Shown here: one piece after another, positions 8,614 to 17,904 of the stretch
Numbering within the stretch: the stretch's first letter is position 1
Layout of the letters: every line of letters begins with the position of its first letter
Source of the DNA: Prolixibacteraceae bacterium
GTDB taxonomy: Bacteria > Bacteroidota > Bacteroidia > Bacteroidales > Prolixibacteraceae
DNA length: 64,000 bases
Assembly (NCBI GenBank): GCA_019856515.1
Contig: CP082230.1
Location: forward strand, 1,550,001 to 1,614,000
Reading direction: 5' to 3'
Notes under the pieces: model-generated
Seen by the model: only the letters and a program-made list of their open reading frames with translations
Told to the model about the DNA's origin: nothing
Database searches by the model: none
Translations under genes and position numbers: made by a program

Positions 8614-9405
8614 TTACATAGGAAGCATTACATAAAACTTCACTTGCAATTGCCATTTAAAGTCATCCAAAACATCTGGTCTGATGGCATTATAATACCC
8701 ACTTACGGCAAGATTATATATGGCTTTTTTTGTTTTGAAAATTTGAGATGCACCAATACCAAAAGGGACAATCCACTTACCCAACTCTTCATTATAACTC
8801 AATAAAGGAGAACTATTAATCCCTGTTCCTGATTTAAATGAATAGTTTAAAATATACTGTAACGTAGAAGAATTAACTTTATTTCCCCCTACTCCCCAAG
8901 TTGGAGTATAGGCAGCCATCGCTAGAAATCCTTTGTTCTTATAAACAGCTGCAAGACTCACACCGATATTCCATGTATCATCCATATAAGTTTCATAATC
9001 TCCATAAGTGTTCGATTTTAAGATAATAGATGGACCAATAGCAGGGACAAAATACCCACCCCATAATTTAAGTGGCTTACGATAAGCAAAACTTGCACTA
9101 TAAATGATATTACCTAACGAAGTTCTATTTTTACCATCTGTATACCTTGTATCAATCGGAATCATAGCAAAGTTAAACATTTGAATTTTTTCACCTAAGT
9201 TCACAGGAATAGAGGGTTCAATCCATAATGTATTGGCATCATGATCTGCAAATGTCAGATTATTCATTAATACCAATTTATATATTTTAGCAGTTGGATT
9301 TAATGCCTTCACAGACATTTCTTGCTTAGAATCAGCTGTTTCACCTTGAGCAAAAACCTCAATTGTTAAAGTGAGAATTAAAAATAAAAACAATGATCGT
9401 CTCAT
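8614..9405 (-). CDS. Outer-membrane beta-barrel protein (MetA-pathway/'neuromedin U'-annotated type)
   Basis: 263 residues. A signal peptide (RRSLFLFLILTLTIEVFAQ) is followed by a region beginning NPTAKIYKLVLMNNLTF and WIEPSIPVNLGEKIQMFNFAMIPI. This matches the pattern of proteins often mis-annotated as neuromedin U or as phenol-degradation MetA-like outer-membrane proteins. The rest alternates aromatic and polar residues in short amphipathic strands and ends in a beta strand (WQLQVKFYVMLPM), as expected for a 10-12-strand barrel. Transport cargo is unknown. It is monocistronic, with ~180 bp upstream before the flavoprotein gene on the same strand. Confidence 0.75.
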   Translation of the reverse strand: MRRSLFLFLILTLTIEVFAQGETADSKQEMSVKALNPTAKIYKLVLMNNLTFADHDANTLWIEPSIPVNLGEKIQMFNFAMIPIDTRYTDGKNRTSLGNIIYSASFAYRKPLKLWGGYFVPAIGPSIILKSNTYGDYETYMDDTWNIGVSLAAVYKNKGFLAMAAYTPTWGVGGNKVNSSTLQYILNYSFKSGTGINSSPLLSYNEELGKWIVPFGIGASQIFKTKKAIYNLAVSGYYNAIRPDVLDDFKWQLQVKFYVMLPM

Positions 9406-9587
9406 AATACTGTGATTTATACATTCAATATCACTTAAACATATATCTCAACATAAAAGTTCATCTCAATCTGCTAAATTCACATGATAAACAGAGGTTC
9501 TAAAAAATTACATAAAAAACCTACAGACAAAGGAATAACAATCTAATCCCACATATTACAAACTGATTGACACTAAAACAATAGAAA

Positions 9588-11108
9588 CTAAGGCCTCCAC
9601 TCTTTGACCTTTATTTCATCAGGAAAAACCTCTGGTTTATATATTGACATTCCCATCAATAAACGCAAACATTCCTGGATACCTTCAGTAACACTTGGAT
9701 GAGGATGTGTATTCTTGAGAACTTCCTCCACAGTTAGATCTTGATTAAGTAGGTAAGCAAACGATGTGATGAAAGCAGATGCTTGTGGGCCACTAGCACG
9801 CATTCCTAATATCTTATTTTTTCCATCATCGGAGATCATTATTTTCACAAAACCGCGAGTATTTTGCATCGCAATAGCTCTATTCACAAGTGTGTTTGAA
9901 TAATAAGCGGCTTTATAAGGGATCTTTCGTTCTCTCAGTTGAGACTCGTTCATTCCTACTGATGCTAATTCTGGCTTAAAGAACATCAATGTTGGGAGAT
10001 GGCTATAGTCTAGAGGATAATCCACATTCGCCCATATAGCCTCTACGATATGACGTCCCTGATCTTCGGCTACACAGTATAATGCCTTATTACCGGTAAT
10101 GTCACCAGCAGCAAAGATGTGACATTTCAAGAATTCGTCTAATGCACATTTGTTGTTTACATCTAAAAATCCTCTTTCAGAAGGAACAATTCCAGTATTT
10201 TCTAGACAAAGATGATCTGTATTCGGAATACGTCCAATGCTCACTAGTATTACATCCACTTCGATAACACGGCTATGTCCATCCTCATAATCTAATACAA
10301 CATCTAATGAATCTTTTTTCTTTTTAACAGACCTAAAGTTGGCAGTATGATGAATATGAACTCCATTTTTCTCAAGTCCCTCAGAGACAAAGTCACTTAC
10401 ATCAGTGTCTTCAAAAGGTATTACGCGATGGGCTCTATCTAAAAGGTGAACTTCCGTTCGATTAAAGTTTGAGAATATCGTTGCAAACTCACAACCAATG
10501 ATACCTGATCCAACAATAAGCATTCGCTCTGGAAATTTCTTTAGGTTTAATAGTTCATCAGAGTTCACTATTTGTTTTCCATCGGTGACCAGAACAGGAT
10601 GTTGTCTAGGTCGTGATCCTGTTGCAACAATAAAGTAATCACCATGGATCATCACATTTCCATCTTCACCCAATAGTTTGATATCAATATGGTGGGGGTC
10701 AGAAAATTGAGCATGTCCACGATATAGGGTTAAACTACCTTTCTCAGGATGATCCTCATTGTATGCAAAAGTTTCTATTTGTGAAAGCATCTGATATTGC
10801 TTTGTCTTAGCAGCTTTTACGACCGTTTTTTTTACTTCTTTATAGTCTACAGTTAGATGTGATGCACGATAACCTCTATTGACTGCAGATGCGACAGCAA
10901 AATCGGCGGATAGTTCCCACATCGTTTTAGAAGTTAGTGCACCATTATAAACACCAGCTCCTCCCATATGCTTTGCCTCGACAATTGCTACTTTTTTATT
11001 GAAATCCACGGCTCTCATTGCTGCAGCAAAGCCAGCAGGGCCACTTCCGATCACAACTAAGTCAAAATGTTCTATATTCTCTTGTTGCATGAATTCATTT
11101 TTAAACAT
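9588..11108 (-). CDS. FAD-dependent pyridine nucleotide oxidoreductase, lipoamide-dehydrogenase fold without redox cysteines
   Basis: 506 residues (start 11108, or M7 at 11090). An FAD-binding motif GSGPAGFAAA (21-30), an NAD(P)-binding motif GSGIIGCEFATIF, the second FAD motif HIFAAGDITGNKALYCVAEDQG and a C-terminal dimerisation domain with THPHPSVTE are all present, so the fold is that of dihydrolipoyl dehydrogenase, glutathione reductase and soluble transhydrogenase. At the site where these enzymes have GGxCxNxGCxPSK, this protein has GGAGVYNGALTSK (49-61), with both cysteines replaced. It therefore cannot do disulfide chemistry there. A transhydrogenase- or diaphorase-like NAD(P)H role is an inference. 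Confidence 0.82.
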   Translation of the reverse strand: MFKNEFMQQENIEHFDLVVIGSGPAGFAAAMRAVDFNKKVAIVEAKHMGGAGVYNGALTSKTMWELSADFAVASAVNRGYRASHLTVDYKEVKKTVVKAAKTKQYQMLSQIETFAYNEDHPEKGSLTLYRGHAQFSDPHHIDIKLLGEDGNVMIHGDYFIVATGSRPRQHPVLVTDGKQIVNSDELLNLKKFPERMLIVGSGIIGCEFATIFSNFNRTEVHLLDRAHRVIPFEDTDVSDFVSEGLEKNGVHIHHTANFRSVKKKKDSLDVVLDYEDGHSRVIEVDVILVSIGRIPNTDHLCLENTGIVPSERGFLDVNNKCALDEFLKCHIFAAGDITGNKALYCVAEDQGRHIVEAIWANVDYPLDYSHLPTLMFFKPELASVGMNESQLRERKIPYKAAYYSNTLVNRAIAMQNTRGFVKIMISDDGKNKILGMRASGPQASAFITSFAYLLNQDLTVEEVLKNTHPHPSVTEGIQECLRLLMGMSIYKPEVFPDEIKVKEWRP

Positions 11109-11695
11109 ATTCTTTCAGCATAACATCAGAAACCAAAAAGTGTTTTTATCTATTCTCAATTTCACACTCCTTAACGCGAAAGTTTTATTCTATTTAAATA
11201 AGGATTATTGAAAAAACAATCGATTAAATCCACGCTGCTTCCTCAATATTATTATACTTTTGTATACTATCAATTGGAATTGGCTACAGTGCTAATGAAC
11301 TGTAATTATTCTGATCGGTTCAAGAATAAAGTAAGAGACAAATAAATTGAAGTGTGAAACAAAATGGTATTGCTACCCATCAAATAAAAGGCAATCAAAC
11401 ATGAGTCATTCTTATTGTGAGCCGCCCCAACTGTTCGACAAAAAGGCTCCTTTTCACTTATAAAATCGATCGGAATGATCGGAAGTGAACAGGAAAAGTG
11501 ACATTTTTTTTCAGTCTGATTCACGAGTATATTTATTTGTAAAAACACATTGAGAAGCGCTGTTTTAGAACATAACTAAAACAGACGAATCTCATATATT
11601 AGAACACTGTTTAATTAATTTTTGATACTTACATTTACACCACTTTTAAACAAGACGTGTAAGCGTCGGTATCGAACCAAAAGGTTATTTGAATT
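11109..11695. other. Divergent intergenic region
   Basis: 587 bp between the flavoprotein gene (minus) and the methylmalonyl-CoA operon (plus). It must hold both promoters. I see no convincing gene, RNA or strong hairpin; an 80-residue minus-strand frame at 11306-11548 looks accidental. Confidence 0.5.
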
Positions 11696-12106
11696 ATGAA
11701 AGTAAAGCAAATCGAGCACATTGGAATTGCTGTAAAAAGTCTAGATGAAACAATTCCTTACTATGAAACACTTTTAGGAACTAAGTGTTACAACATCGAA
11801 GAGGTAGCAGAGCAGAAAGTACGTACTGCATTCTTCAAAGTAGGTGAAGTTAAAATTGAATTACTTGAGTCGACAGATCCAGAAGGACCTATCGGTAAAT
11901 TCGTAGAGAAAAAAGGTGAAGGCATACACCATATTGCTTATGCAGTAGACAATGTAAACGAAGCACTTAACGAAGCAGAAGAGAGTGGTCTTCGTCTAAT
12001 CGACAAGACTTCTAGAAAAGGTGCAGAAGGTCTTGACATCGGATTCCTACATCCAAAGTCAACTCACGGAGTACTTACAGAGCTTTGTTGCGAGGGTGAT
12101 AAATAA
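11696..12106 (+). CDS. mce: Methylmalonyl-CoA epimerase
   Basis: 136 residues, a single glyoxalase/vicinal-oxygen-chelate fold. Metal-ligand regions are visible: IEHIGIAV (H8), VKIELLE, GEGIHHIAYAV and a C-terminal HGVLTEL. The enzyme interconverts (R)- and (S)-methylmalonyl-CoA, linking methylmalonyl-CoA mutase with the decarboxylase encoded immediately downstream. Its length is that of the family. It is the first gene of a five-gene operon (51 bp to the next gene) that turns methylmalonyl-CoA into propionyl-CoA with Na+ export. Confidence 0.96.
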   Translation: MKVKQIEHIGIAVKSLDETIPYYETLLGTKCYNIEEVAEQKVRTAFFKVGEVKIELLESTDPEGPIGKFVEKKGEGIHHIAYAVDNVNEALNEAEESGLRLIDKTSRKGAEGLDIGFLHPKSTHGVLTELCCEGDK

Positions 12107-12156
12107 TCAGTTACTTTTGAATATCTATACCCAATAGATTCAAAAAACCTAACATC

Positions 12157-13716
12157 ATGAACAATCAAGATAAAATCAGAAAGTTAATTGAATTGCGCAA
12201 TGAAGCACGTATGGGCGGAGGCGAAGCAAGAATTAACAAACAGCACGAACAAGGAAAGATGACTGCAAGAGAACGTATCGAAATGCTTGTCGACGAAGGA
12301 AGCTTCGAAGAGCTAGATATGTTTGTCACACACCGTTGTACTAATTTTGGAATGGAAAAGACCAAATTTAAGGGAGATGGTGTAGTCATTGGACATGGAA
12401 CAATAGATGGTCGCGTAATTTATGTTTACGCACAAGACTTTACAGTCTTTGGTGGTTCTCTTTCAGAGACCATGGCAAATAAGATTTGTAAAGTGATGGA
12501 TATGGCCATGAAAGCAGGAGCTCCTATCATCGGTATAAACGACTCGGGGGGAGCAAGGATTCAAGAAGGGGTTACCGCACTAGCTGGTTATGCCGAGATT
12601 TTTGAGCGTAACATTTTAGCTTCAGGGGTTGTTCCTCAGATCTCTGCCATTTTTGGACCATGTGCAGGAGGTGCAGTTTATTCCCCAGCGCTGACTGATT
12701 TTATCATGATGACAGAGGAGAACTCTTACATGTTTGTTACTGGTCCCAAGGTTGTAAAGACTGTGACGGGTGAAACCATTACAGTGAATGATTTAGGCGG
12801 GGCCAATGTACACTCTTCAAAGTCAGGTGTTTCACACTTTAAAGTGGAATCAGAAGAAGAGGGATTAATGATGATACGTAAATTGATCTCTTATCTTCCA
12901 CAAAATAACTTTGAGGAGGCTCCAATAACAGAGTGTTCTGATCCTATAGACAGATTAGAAGATAACTTAAACGATATCATTCCTGCCAATCCAAATATGC
13001 CATATGATGTCAAAGATATCATTTATGCTATTGTGGATGAGAGCGAATTTTTAGAGATTCATCGCAATTATGCACGTAATATCGTCGTTGGATTCTCTCG
13101 TTTGGCAGGACAATCAGTTGGTATTATTGCCAACCAGCCTAACTTCTTGGCTGGAGTACTAGACTGTGATGCATCGCGTAAAGCAGCACGTTTTATTCGT
13201 TTCTGTGATGCATTTAATATCCCACTACTTACATTAGTAGATGTTCCTGGATTCCTACCTGGATCAGGTCAAGAGTATGCAGGTATCATCAATCATGGTG
13301 CTAAATTAATGTTTGCGTACGGTGAGGCTACTGTTCCTAAGGTAACAGTAACCCTTAGAAAGTCATATGGTGGAGCACATTGTGTGATGAGTAGCAAACA
13401 ACTAAGAGGTGATTTCAACTATGCATGGCCATCGGCAGAGATTGCTGTGATGGGAGCTAAAGGTGCCATCGAGGTACTTGAAGGAAAGAATGTTCGTAAG
13501 ATTGAAGATGAACAGGAGAAGTTGGATTATGTCCAAAAGAAAACAGATGAGTATGAAGATGCTTTTGCAAATCCATACCAAGCTGCATCTTATGGATATA
13601 TAGATGATGTGATCGAGCCACGTAATACTCGTTTCCGCATTATCCGAGCTTTGCAAAGCTTACAAACAAAGAAGGTGACAAACCCTCTTAAAAAGCATAG
13701 TAATATTCCATTGTAA
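12157..13716 (+). CDS. mmdA: Methylmalonyl-CoA decarboxylase / propionyl-CoA carboxylase-type carboxyltransferase subunit alpha
   Basis: 519 residues with the full carboxyltransferase architecture: an N-terminal [20 protein letters not shown] block, the acyl-CoA oxyanion region [19 protein letters not shown] sequence ([13 protein letters not shown]), [12 protein letters not shown], and in the second half [14 protein letters not shown] and [11 protein letters not shown]. With a biotin carrier and a beta subunit in the same operon, this subunit transfers the carboxyl group from methylmalonyl-CoA to biotin. The alternative name, propionyl-CoA carboxylase beta, is less likely because the operon encodes the Na+ pump and no biotin carboxylase. 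Confidence 0.95.
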   Translation: MNNQDKIRKLIELRNEARMGGGEARINKQHEQGKMTARERIEMLVDEGSFEELDMFVTHRCTNFGMEKTKFKGDGVVIGHGTIDGRVIYVYAQDFTVFGGSLSETMANKICKVMDMAMKAGAPIIGINDSGGARIQEGVTALAGYAEIFERNILASGVVPQISAIFGPCAGGAVYSPALTDFIMMTEENSYMFVTGPKVVKTVTGETITVNDLGGANVHSSKSGVSHFKVESEEEGLMMIRKLISYLPQNNFEEAPITECSDPIDRLEDNLNDIIPANPNMPYDVKDIIYAIVDESEFLEIHRNYARNIVVGFSRLAGQSVGIIANQPNFLAGVLDCDASRKAARFIRFCDAFNIPLLTLVDVPGFLPGSGQEYAGIINHGAKLMFAYGEATVPKVTVTLRKSYGGAHCVMSSKQLRGDFNYAWPSAEIAVMGAKGAIEVLEGKNVRKIEDEQEKLDYVQKKTDEYEDAFANPYQAASYGYIDDVIEPRNTRFRIIRALQSLQTKKVTNPLKKHSNIPL

Positions 13717-13736
13717 TCAGTCATAAAGTGATCTCT

Positions 13737-13772
13737 CTTCTCTTGTTATTGTGTTTGCATGAACAAGAGAAG
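13737..13772 (+). other. Intercistronic hairpin between mmdA and the gamma subunit
   Basis: 11-bp perfect stem (CTTCTCTTGTT / AACAAGAGAAG) with a 14-nt loop and no T-run. It could stabilise or process the mmdA message and so raise the level of the alpha subunit relative to the membrane subunits. Role inferred. Confidence 0.5.
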
Positions 13773-13836
13773 GGTAATTACATTTTATGATGGAAATCGA
13801 TTTTGAAATCATTATTCAGGTAAAATAGTTATAGCC

Positions 13837-14208
13837 ATGAACATACTTTCGATTACCTCACAAACATGGATCATTACATTGGTTGGTTATTTTGTAGTTT
13901 TCCTTGTTCTTGTAACACTTATCTTCATTTTTGGGTGGCTTATGCCTCTTATACTTAAAAAGATGAAGAAGAAACCTAAAAAGAAAATGGTTCAATCAGC
14001 ATCTGGAGAAGCGACTGAATCTACTGATTGTAGTGATGAGGATATCACTGCAGGTGAATCTGCAGCCATTGCGATGGCTTTACATCTCTTCTTAAACAGT
14101 CAACATGACGAAGAGAGTAATGTCATTACCATCAAGAATATCAAACGAAGATATTCACCATGGAATTCCAAGATTCATAGTATGAATAACACGCTAGATA
14201 GAAGATAA
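13837..14208 (+). CDS. mmdD: Sodium-pump decarboxylase gamma/delta (OadG-like) subunit
   Basis: 123 residues. One N-terminal transmembrane segment (about 12-40, ITLVGYFVVFLVLVTLIFIFGWL) is followed by a basic KKMKKKPKKK stretch. A conserved soluble tail reads AGESAAIAMALHLFLN, HDEESNVITIKNI and RRYSPWNSKI, which is typical of Bacteroidota OadG/MmdD-type subunits. It anchors and assembles the carboxyltransferase with the membrane beta subunit. It sits between the alpha subunit and the biotin carrier, 26 bp before the latter. Confidence 0.88.
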   Translation: MNILSITSQTWIITLVGYFVVFLVLVTLIFIFGWLMPLILKKMKKKPKKKMVQSASGEATESTDCSDEDITAGESAAIAMALHLFLNSQHDEESNVITIKNIKRRYSPWNSKIHSMNNTLDRR

Positions 14209-14234
14209 GTTGTCGGGACACAAAACAGTTAATC

Positions 14235-14663
14235 ATGAGAAAATTTAAATTTACCATCAACGGTAGTAAATATAACGTATCAATAAAAGATCTTGAAGGT
14301 AACATTGCCAATATTGAAGTCAATGGAACTCCTTACGAGGTAGAAATAGACCAAGAGGTAAAGGTGCAAAAAACACCTAGACTTGTTCGTAAGAGTGTTG
14401 TAAACACGATCAATGATAGTGCGATCCTAAAGAAGAACACAACTGTCTCAGGATATAAAGTAGAAGCTCCTCTACCTGGAAATATCTTTAAACTTAAGGT
14501 TAAAGAAGGAGATAATGTTAAAAAAGGGGATGTCTTAATTATCCTTGAGGCAATGAAGATGGAGAATAACATCCTATCGGAGAAAGATGGAGTAGTTAGC
14601 AAAATCCACGTCAATGAGGGAGATGCCGTACTTCAGAATGATGTAATTTTAGAGATCCAATAA
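14235..14663 (+). CDS. mmdC: Biotin carrier subunit of methylmalonyl-CoA decarboxylase
   Basis: 142 residues. The C-terminal ~70 residues form a biotinyl domain with the canonical EAMKMENN motif; the biotinylated lysine is K108. The first ~50 residues (FKFTINGSKYNVSIKDL) are the usual N-terminal beta module of decarboxylase biotin carriers, followed by a short linker. It shuttles CO2 from the alpha subunit to the Na+-pumping beta subunit. Confidence 0.95.
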   Translation: MRKFKFTINGSKYNVSIKDLEGNIANIEVNGTPYEVEIDQEVKVQKTPRLVRKSVVNTINDSAILKKNTTVSGYKVEAPLPGNIFKLKVKEGDNVKKGDVLIILEAMKMENNILSEKDGVVSKIHVNEGDAVLQNDVILEIQ

Positions 14664-14726
14664 TAATACCGACGTGGTTATTATTAGACTGTGAAGATCC
14701 ATTGATTTACAAAAAATCTTTTAACG

Positions 14727-15962
14727 ATGAAAAAAATTCTCACAATCATTGGTGCGGTGTCTATTATACTTACCGTACAATTATGTTTTGGTGCAGATGG
14801 AAGTGCTTTCCAAGAGAGTACTAGCGGTGCATTAGAAGGGTTAAAGACTTTCTACAATTTTACAGGCTTTGCCAACTTTGACCCATTGAATCTTGTGATG
14901 ATCATTGTTGGACTTTTCTTCCTTTTCTTAGGAATAAAGTACGACTTCGAACCATTACTATTGGTTCCTATTGGAACAGGTATTATTATTGGTAATATCC
15001 CTTTCCTTCCAGGTAATAATATTGGTATTTATGAGGATGGTTCTGTTTTGAGCTATCTATATTTTGGAGTTAAGAACGGTATCTATCCACCTCTTATCTT
15101 TTTAGGTATTGGAGCGATGACAGATTTCTCTTCCTTAATTTCCAATCCGAAACTAATGTTATTAGGTGCAGCAGCACAAATTGGGGTATTTGGAACATTC
15201 TTAGGTGCAGCAGCATTAGGTTTCACAGCTCAAGAGAGTGGTGCTATTGCTATTATTGGTGGTGCTGATGGTCCTACAGCTATCTTCTTGTCAGCAATGC
15301 TGGCTCCACATATGATGGGTGCCATTGCTATTGCAGCATACTCGTATATGGCATTGGTTCCAGTGATTCAGCCGCCAATTATGCGTCTTCTAATACCTAA
15401 GAAAGAACGTACGATCAAGATGAAGCCACCAAGAGCCATCTCTAAAACAGAGAAGATCTTATTCCCTATCATTGGGCTTATCTTCACTACTTTTATTGCT
15501 CCATCAGCAATACCTCTTTTAGGAATGTTATTCTTTGGAAACCTTCTGAAAGAGTCAGGCGTAACAGAACGCTTGGCAGACACAGCACGTAACTCTCTAA
15601 TTAATATTGTTACTATTCTTTTAGGAGTAACAGTTGGAGCCTCAACACAAGCACAATATTTCCTTACAACAGATTCATTAAAGATCTTTGTATTAGGAGC
15701 GATTTCATTTGTGATAGCAACAGCAGGAGGATTATTATTTGCACGTTTGATGAACCTATTCTTGAAAGGTGATAATAAGATCAATCCACTTATTGGAGCT
15801 GCAGGTGTTTCTGCCGTACCAGATAGTGCAAGGGTAGTACAAAACGAAGGTTTAAAATCAGATCCGAACAACCACCTGTTAATGCATGCAATGGCACCTA
15901 ACGTAGCTGGTGTAATTGGTTCTGCAGTGGCTGCAGGTATCCTATTGGCATTCCTTAAGTAA
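14727..15962 (+). CDS. mmdB: Na+-translocating decarboxylase beta subunit
   Basis: 411 residues, polytopic membrane protein with ~11 hydrophobic segments. The hallmark motif GGADGPTAIF lies near residue 180 and contains the conserved aspartate needed for Na+ transport. A later GAAGVSAVPDSARVVQ segment (about 360) is also family-typical. An N-terminal hydrophobic stretch ending in LCFGADG could be a signal peptide or first helix. It decarboxylates carboxybiotin and couples this to Na+ export. Last gene of the operon; a terminator follows 65 bp downstream. Confidence 0.95.
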   Translation: MKKILTIIGAVSIILTVQLCFGADGSAFQESTSGALEGLKTFYNFTGFANFDPLNLVMIIVGLFFLFLGIKYDFEPLLLVPIGTGIIIGNIPFLPGNNIGIYEDGSVLSYLYFGVKNGIYPPLIFLGIGAMTDFSSLISNPKLMLLGAAAQIGVFGTFLGAAALGFTAQESGAIAIIGGADGPTAIFLSAMLAPHMMGAIAIAAYSYMALVPVIQPPIMRLLIPKKERTIKMKPPRAISKTEKILFPIIGLIFTTFIAPSAIPLLGMLFFGNLLKESGVTERLADTARNSLINIVTILLGVTVGASTQAQYFLTTDSLKIFVLGAISFVIATAGGLLFARLMNLFLKGDNKINPLIGAAGVSAVPDSARVVQNEGLKSDPNNHLLMHAMAPNVAGVIGSAVAAGILLAFLK

Positions 15963-16017
15963 TAGTCTTAGCCAACTATAATTGGGATCGATCCTATTTT
16001 AGGATAAGTACCAAGGA

Positions 16018-16485
16018 TTAAAATATTAAAGCGAAATACAATCTCAAAGAGAAGTATTTCGCTTTTTTTATTTTATCATATTCAAATGAACTATTGTTAA
16101 ATAATGCTGAAGCAAGTCTTAGTAAACCATATTTGAATAATGAAAAAGCTTTACGTCCATGTGATTTAATTTGGATATTCTTATGTTTCTCGTTTATATC
16201 ATTTCCAGCTAAACAAGACCATATATAAGCTATCATTATCATAGAGAGTAATTTTGAGATTCTTTTCAAATCTTTAAGATGTGTGTTTTCCATATTCAAA
16301 CCACTAGGCTTTAATGCCTTGAATATTGTTTCGATTTGCCATCTTTGTTTGTAATCTGAAAATAAACGTTCTTGTCTATTGAAAGATGCAATGATGAGAT
16401 ATTCGATCTGGTTCGTTTTGGGGTCATACAGTTTTAGACCAGAAAGGTAAACCAAGTTATTGCCATGATAAACAAGTTTCGGATA
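16018..16485 (-). pseudogene. IS4-type transposase C-terminal remnant
   Basis: 156 codons open in frame, preceded directly by a TAG stop (16486-16488). The sequence reads LVYHGNNLVYLSGLKLYD, then ASFNRQERLFSDYKQRW, QIETIFKALKPSGLNMENTHL and HGRKAFSLFKYGL. These are the third-acidic-residue region (Y-x2-RW-x-IE-x2-F-x-ALK) and C terminus of IS4-family DDE transposases. The N-terminal two thirds with the first two aspartates is missing. The last ~15 codons run into the terminator of the mmd operon, so the natural C terminus is also lost. It differs from the intact transposase at 33165. Confidence 0.8.
16028..16069 (+). terminator. Terminator of the mmd operon
   Basis: Stem AAAGCGAAATAC / GTATTTCGCTTT with a 14-nt loop, followed by a T-run. 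It overlaps the 3' end of the transposase remnant on the other strand. Confidence 0.85.
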
Positions 16486-16490
16486 CTATA

Positions 16491-16517
16491 TTATTTCACT
16501 GATGATCAGTGAAATAA
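16491..16517. repeat. 27-bp perfect palindrome at the edge of the transposase remnant
   Basis: TTATTTCACTGA, a 3-nt centre TGA, then TCAGTGAAATAA: 12-bp perfect arms. It begins three bases beyond the stop codon bounding the transposase homology. It may be a deletion scar, a preferred IS target or an operator. Confidence 0.6.
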
Positions 16518-16934
16518 ACAACCAGAACTTATCTCTTTCTCTTATTTCTTGTCATGTACTAAGAATTTACTTACAAATTGATCCCACAATAAAACTTTTA
16601 GATGTGTACGTATCCTTCGACAAAAAGACTTAAATATTCATGACACGAGAGTGACACATTGGTATCTCCTTAACTTTTTTAAAATGAATGCTTCATTATA
16701 GCCAAGGTACCTAAAGTTATCATAGGAGAAGGAAAAATGATTACACTACCAATGAGCTAAGAAAGAACAGTAAGAGACTTCACTCTATTATAGTAAAGCC
16801 GTTTTATTCCCATGGTTGAGAAATATGTTCGTATGTAAGACTCCATAATTTACCGGAATTTATGAAGAGAGATTGTAGATTCGTAATTCAAGTATGTTGA
16901 GAAAGCCCAAGTTAAGTATTCCAACTATTGCACT
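16518..16934. other. Gene-free stretch upstream of the transposase remnant
   Basis: About 420 bp with no credible coding frame. By position it would hold the rest of the IS4-type element, but I found no recognisable transposase motifs in it. Confidence 0.4.
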
Positions 16935-16970
16935 AAAAAAAGGGTAAAAACCGAAGTTTTCACCCTTTTA
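16935..16970 (-). terminator. Terminator of the betaine transporter operon
   Basis: Read on the minus strand, an AAAAGGGTGAAAAC / GTTTTTACCCTTTT-type stem with a short loop ends in seven T. It starts about 47 nt after the substrate-binding-protein stop. Confidence 0.85.
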
Positions 16971-17016
16971 ATAAAATATAGGATAATATAAAGGCCGTAA
17001 GAGACAATCACGACCT

Positions 17017-17886
17017 CTATTTTTTAAGCCAAGATTTCACAAGTTCTTGATGGTTTTTCACCCAAGTTTTGGCTACTTGAGTTTTGTTATCGCCATCTTC
17101 CATATCATTCATCAAATCAGATATTTGCTTATTAGTCAACTTAAAAGCCTTAAAGAAACTTGCCAATTCAGGATTATCTTTTTGAAATCCTTTTCGACCA
17201 TATGTCATTACTTTCTCCTTTTCTCCATAATATTTCTTTGGATCTTCAAGGAACTTAAGATCAAAACGACCAAACATCCAATGAGGTGCCCATCCACAGA
17301 AGACAATCCACTCTTTTTTACTAATCGCTTTTTTTACTTCAGTAAACATTGCTACAGATGATGAATTAATTTGTTTAAAATTCAACCCATAGTCAGCAAT
17401 TACTTTCTCCGTTTTTGCTGTAAGACCTGCACCTTTTTCAATACCGATAATCTTACCTTCGAATTTATCTCTATTTGCATTTAACTCTTCAATGCTATTC
17501 ACAGGAACATAAGCCGGCACTACGAGTCCAAGTTTTGCTTCATCATAAGTTGTGCTAATATATTCCAGCTTATTTTTAAATTTTGCTATTTTTTCTTTGT
17601 GTGTCACTGGCATCCAAACATCCATAAATACATCAATATCACCTAACGACATAGATGCAAATATTAGATCAACAGCAGCATTTTTCATCTTGACATCATA
17701 GCCTTGCTCTGTAAGAATTTCTTTTGTAATATATGTCATTGCAACACCTTCAGCCCAACCATCAACATAACCTATGACGATCTCTTTTTTTGCATCTGAT
17801 GTTCCGTTATTTTTTTTACTTGTACACGAGACAAAAAGTATTAAACCCGTTATTACGAGTATCGATAATTTTTTAATGCTTTTCAT
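17017..17886 (-). CDS. Glycine betaine/proline-type ABC transporter substrate-binding lipoprotein
   Basis: 289 residues. An N-terminal signal ends in the lipobox FVSC (Cys 21), so it is probably a membrane-tethered lipoprotein. The rest follows the OpuAC/ProX quaternary-amine binding fold: IVIGYVDGWAEGVAMTYITKEIL, DVFMDVWMPVTHKEKI and an aromatic-rich CGWAPHWMFGRFDLKFLEDP stretch, whose Trp residues are of the type that cages the trimethylammonium group. Last of three genes with the permease 18 bp upstream. It delivers betaine-like compatible solutes to the permease. Confidence 0.92.
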   Translation of the reverse strand: MKSIKKLSILVITGLILFVSCTSKKNNGTSDAKKEIVIGYVDGWAEGVAMTYITKEILTEQGYDVKMKNAAVDLIFASMSLGDIDVFMDVWMPVTHKEKIAKFKNKLEYISTTYDEAKLGLVVPAYVPVNSIEELNANRDKFEGKIIGIEKGAGLTAKTEKVIADYGLNFKQINSSSVAMFTEVKKAISKKEWIVFCGWAPHWMFGRFDLKFLEDPKKYYGEKEKVMTYGRKGFQKDNPELASFFKAFKLTNKQISDLMNDMEDGDNKTQVAKTWVKNHQELVKSWLKK

Positions 17887-17904
17887 TATAATTGATTTTT
17901 GGTT

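Noticed and set aside
11306..11548. 80-residue minus-strand frame in the region before mce
   Set aside because: No motif, no neighbour logic, composition like non-coding DNA; it ends near the promoter region of mce.
11650..11690. Possible riboswitch before the methylmalonyl-CoA operon
   Set aside because: Only a 4-bp stem (GACG...CGTC) is visible and no cobalamin-box-like sequence was seen.
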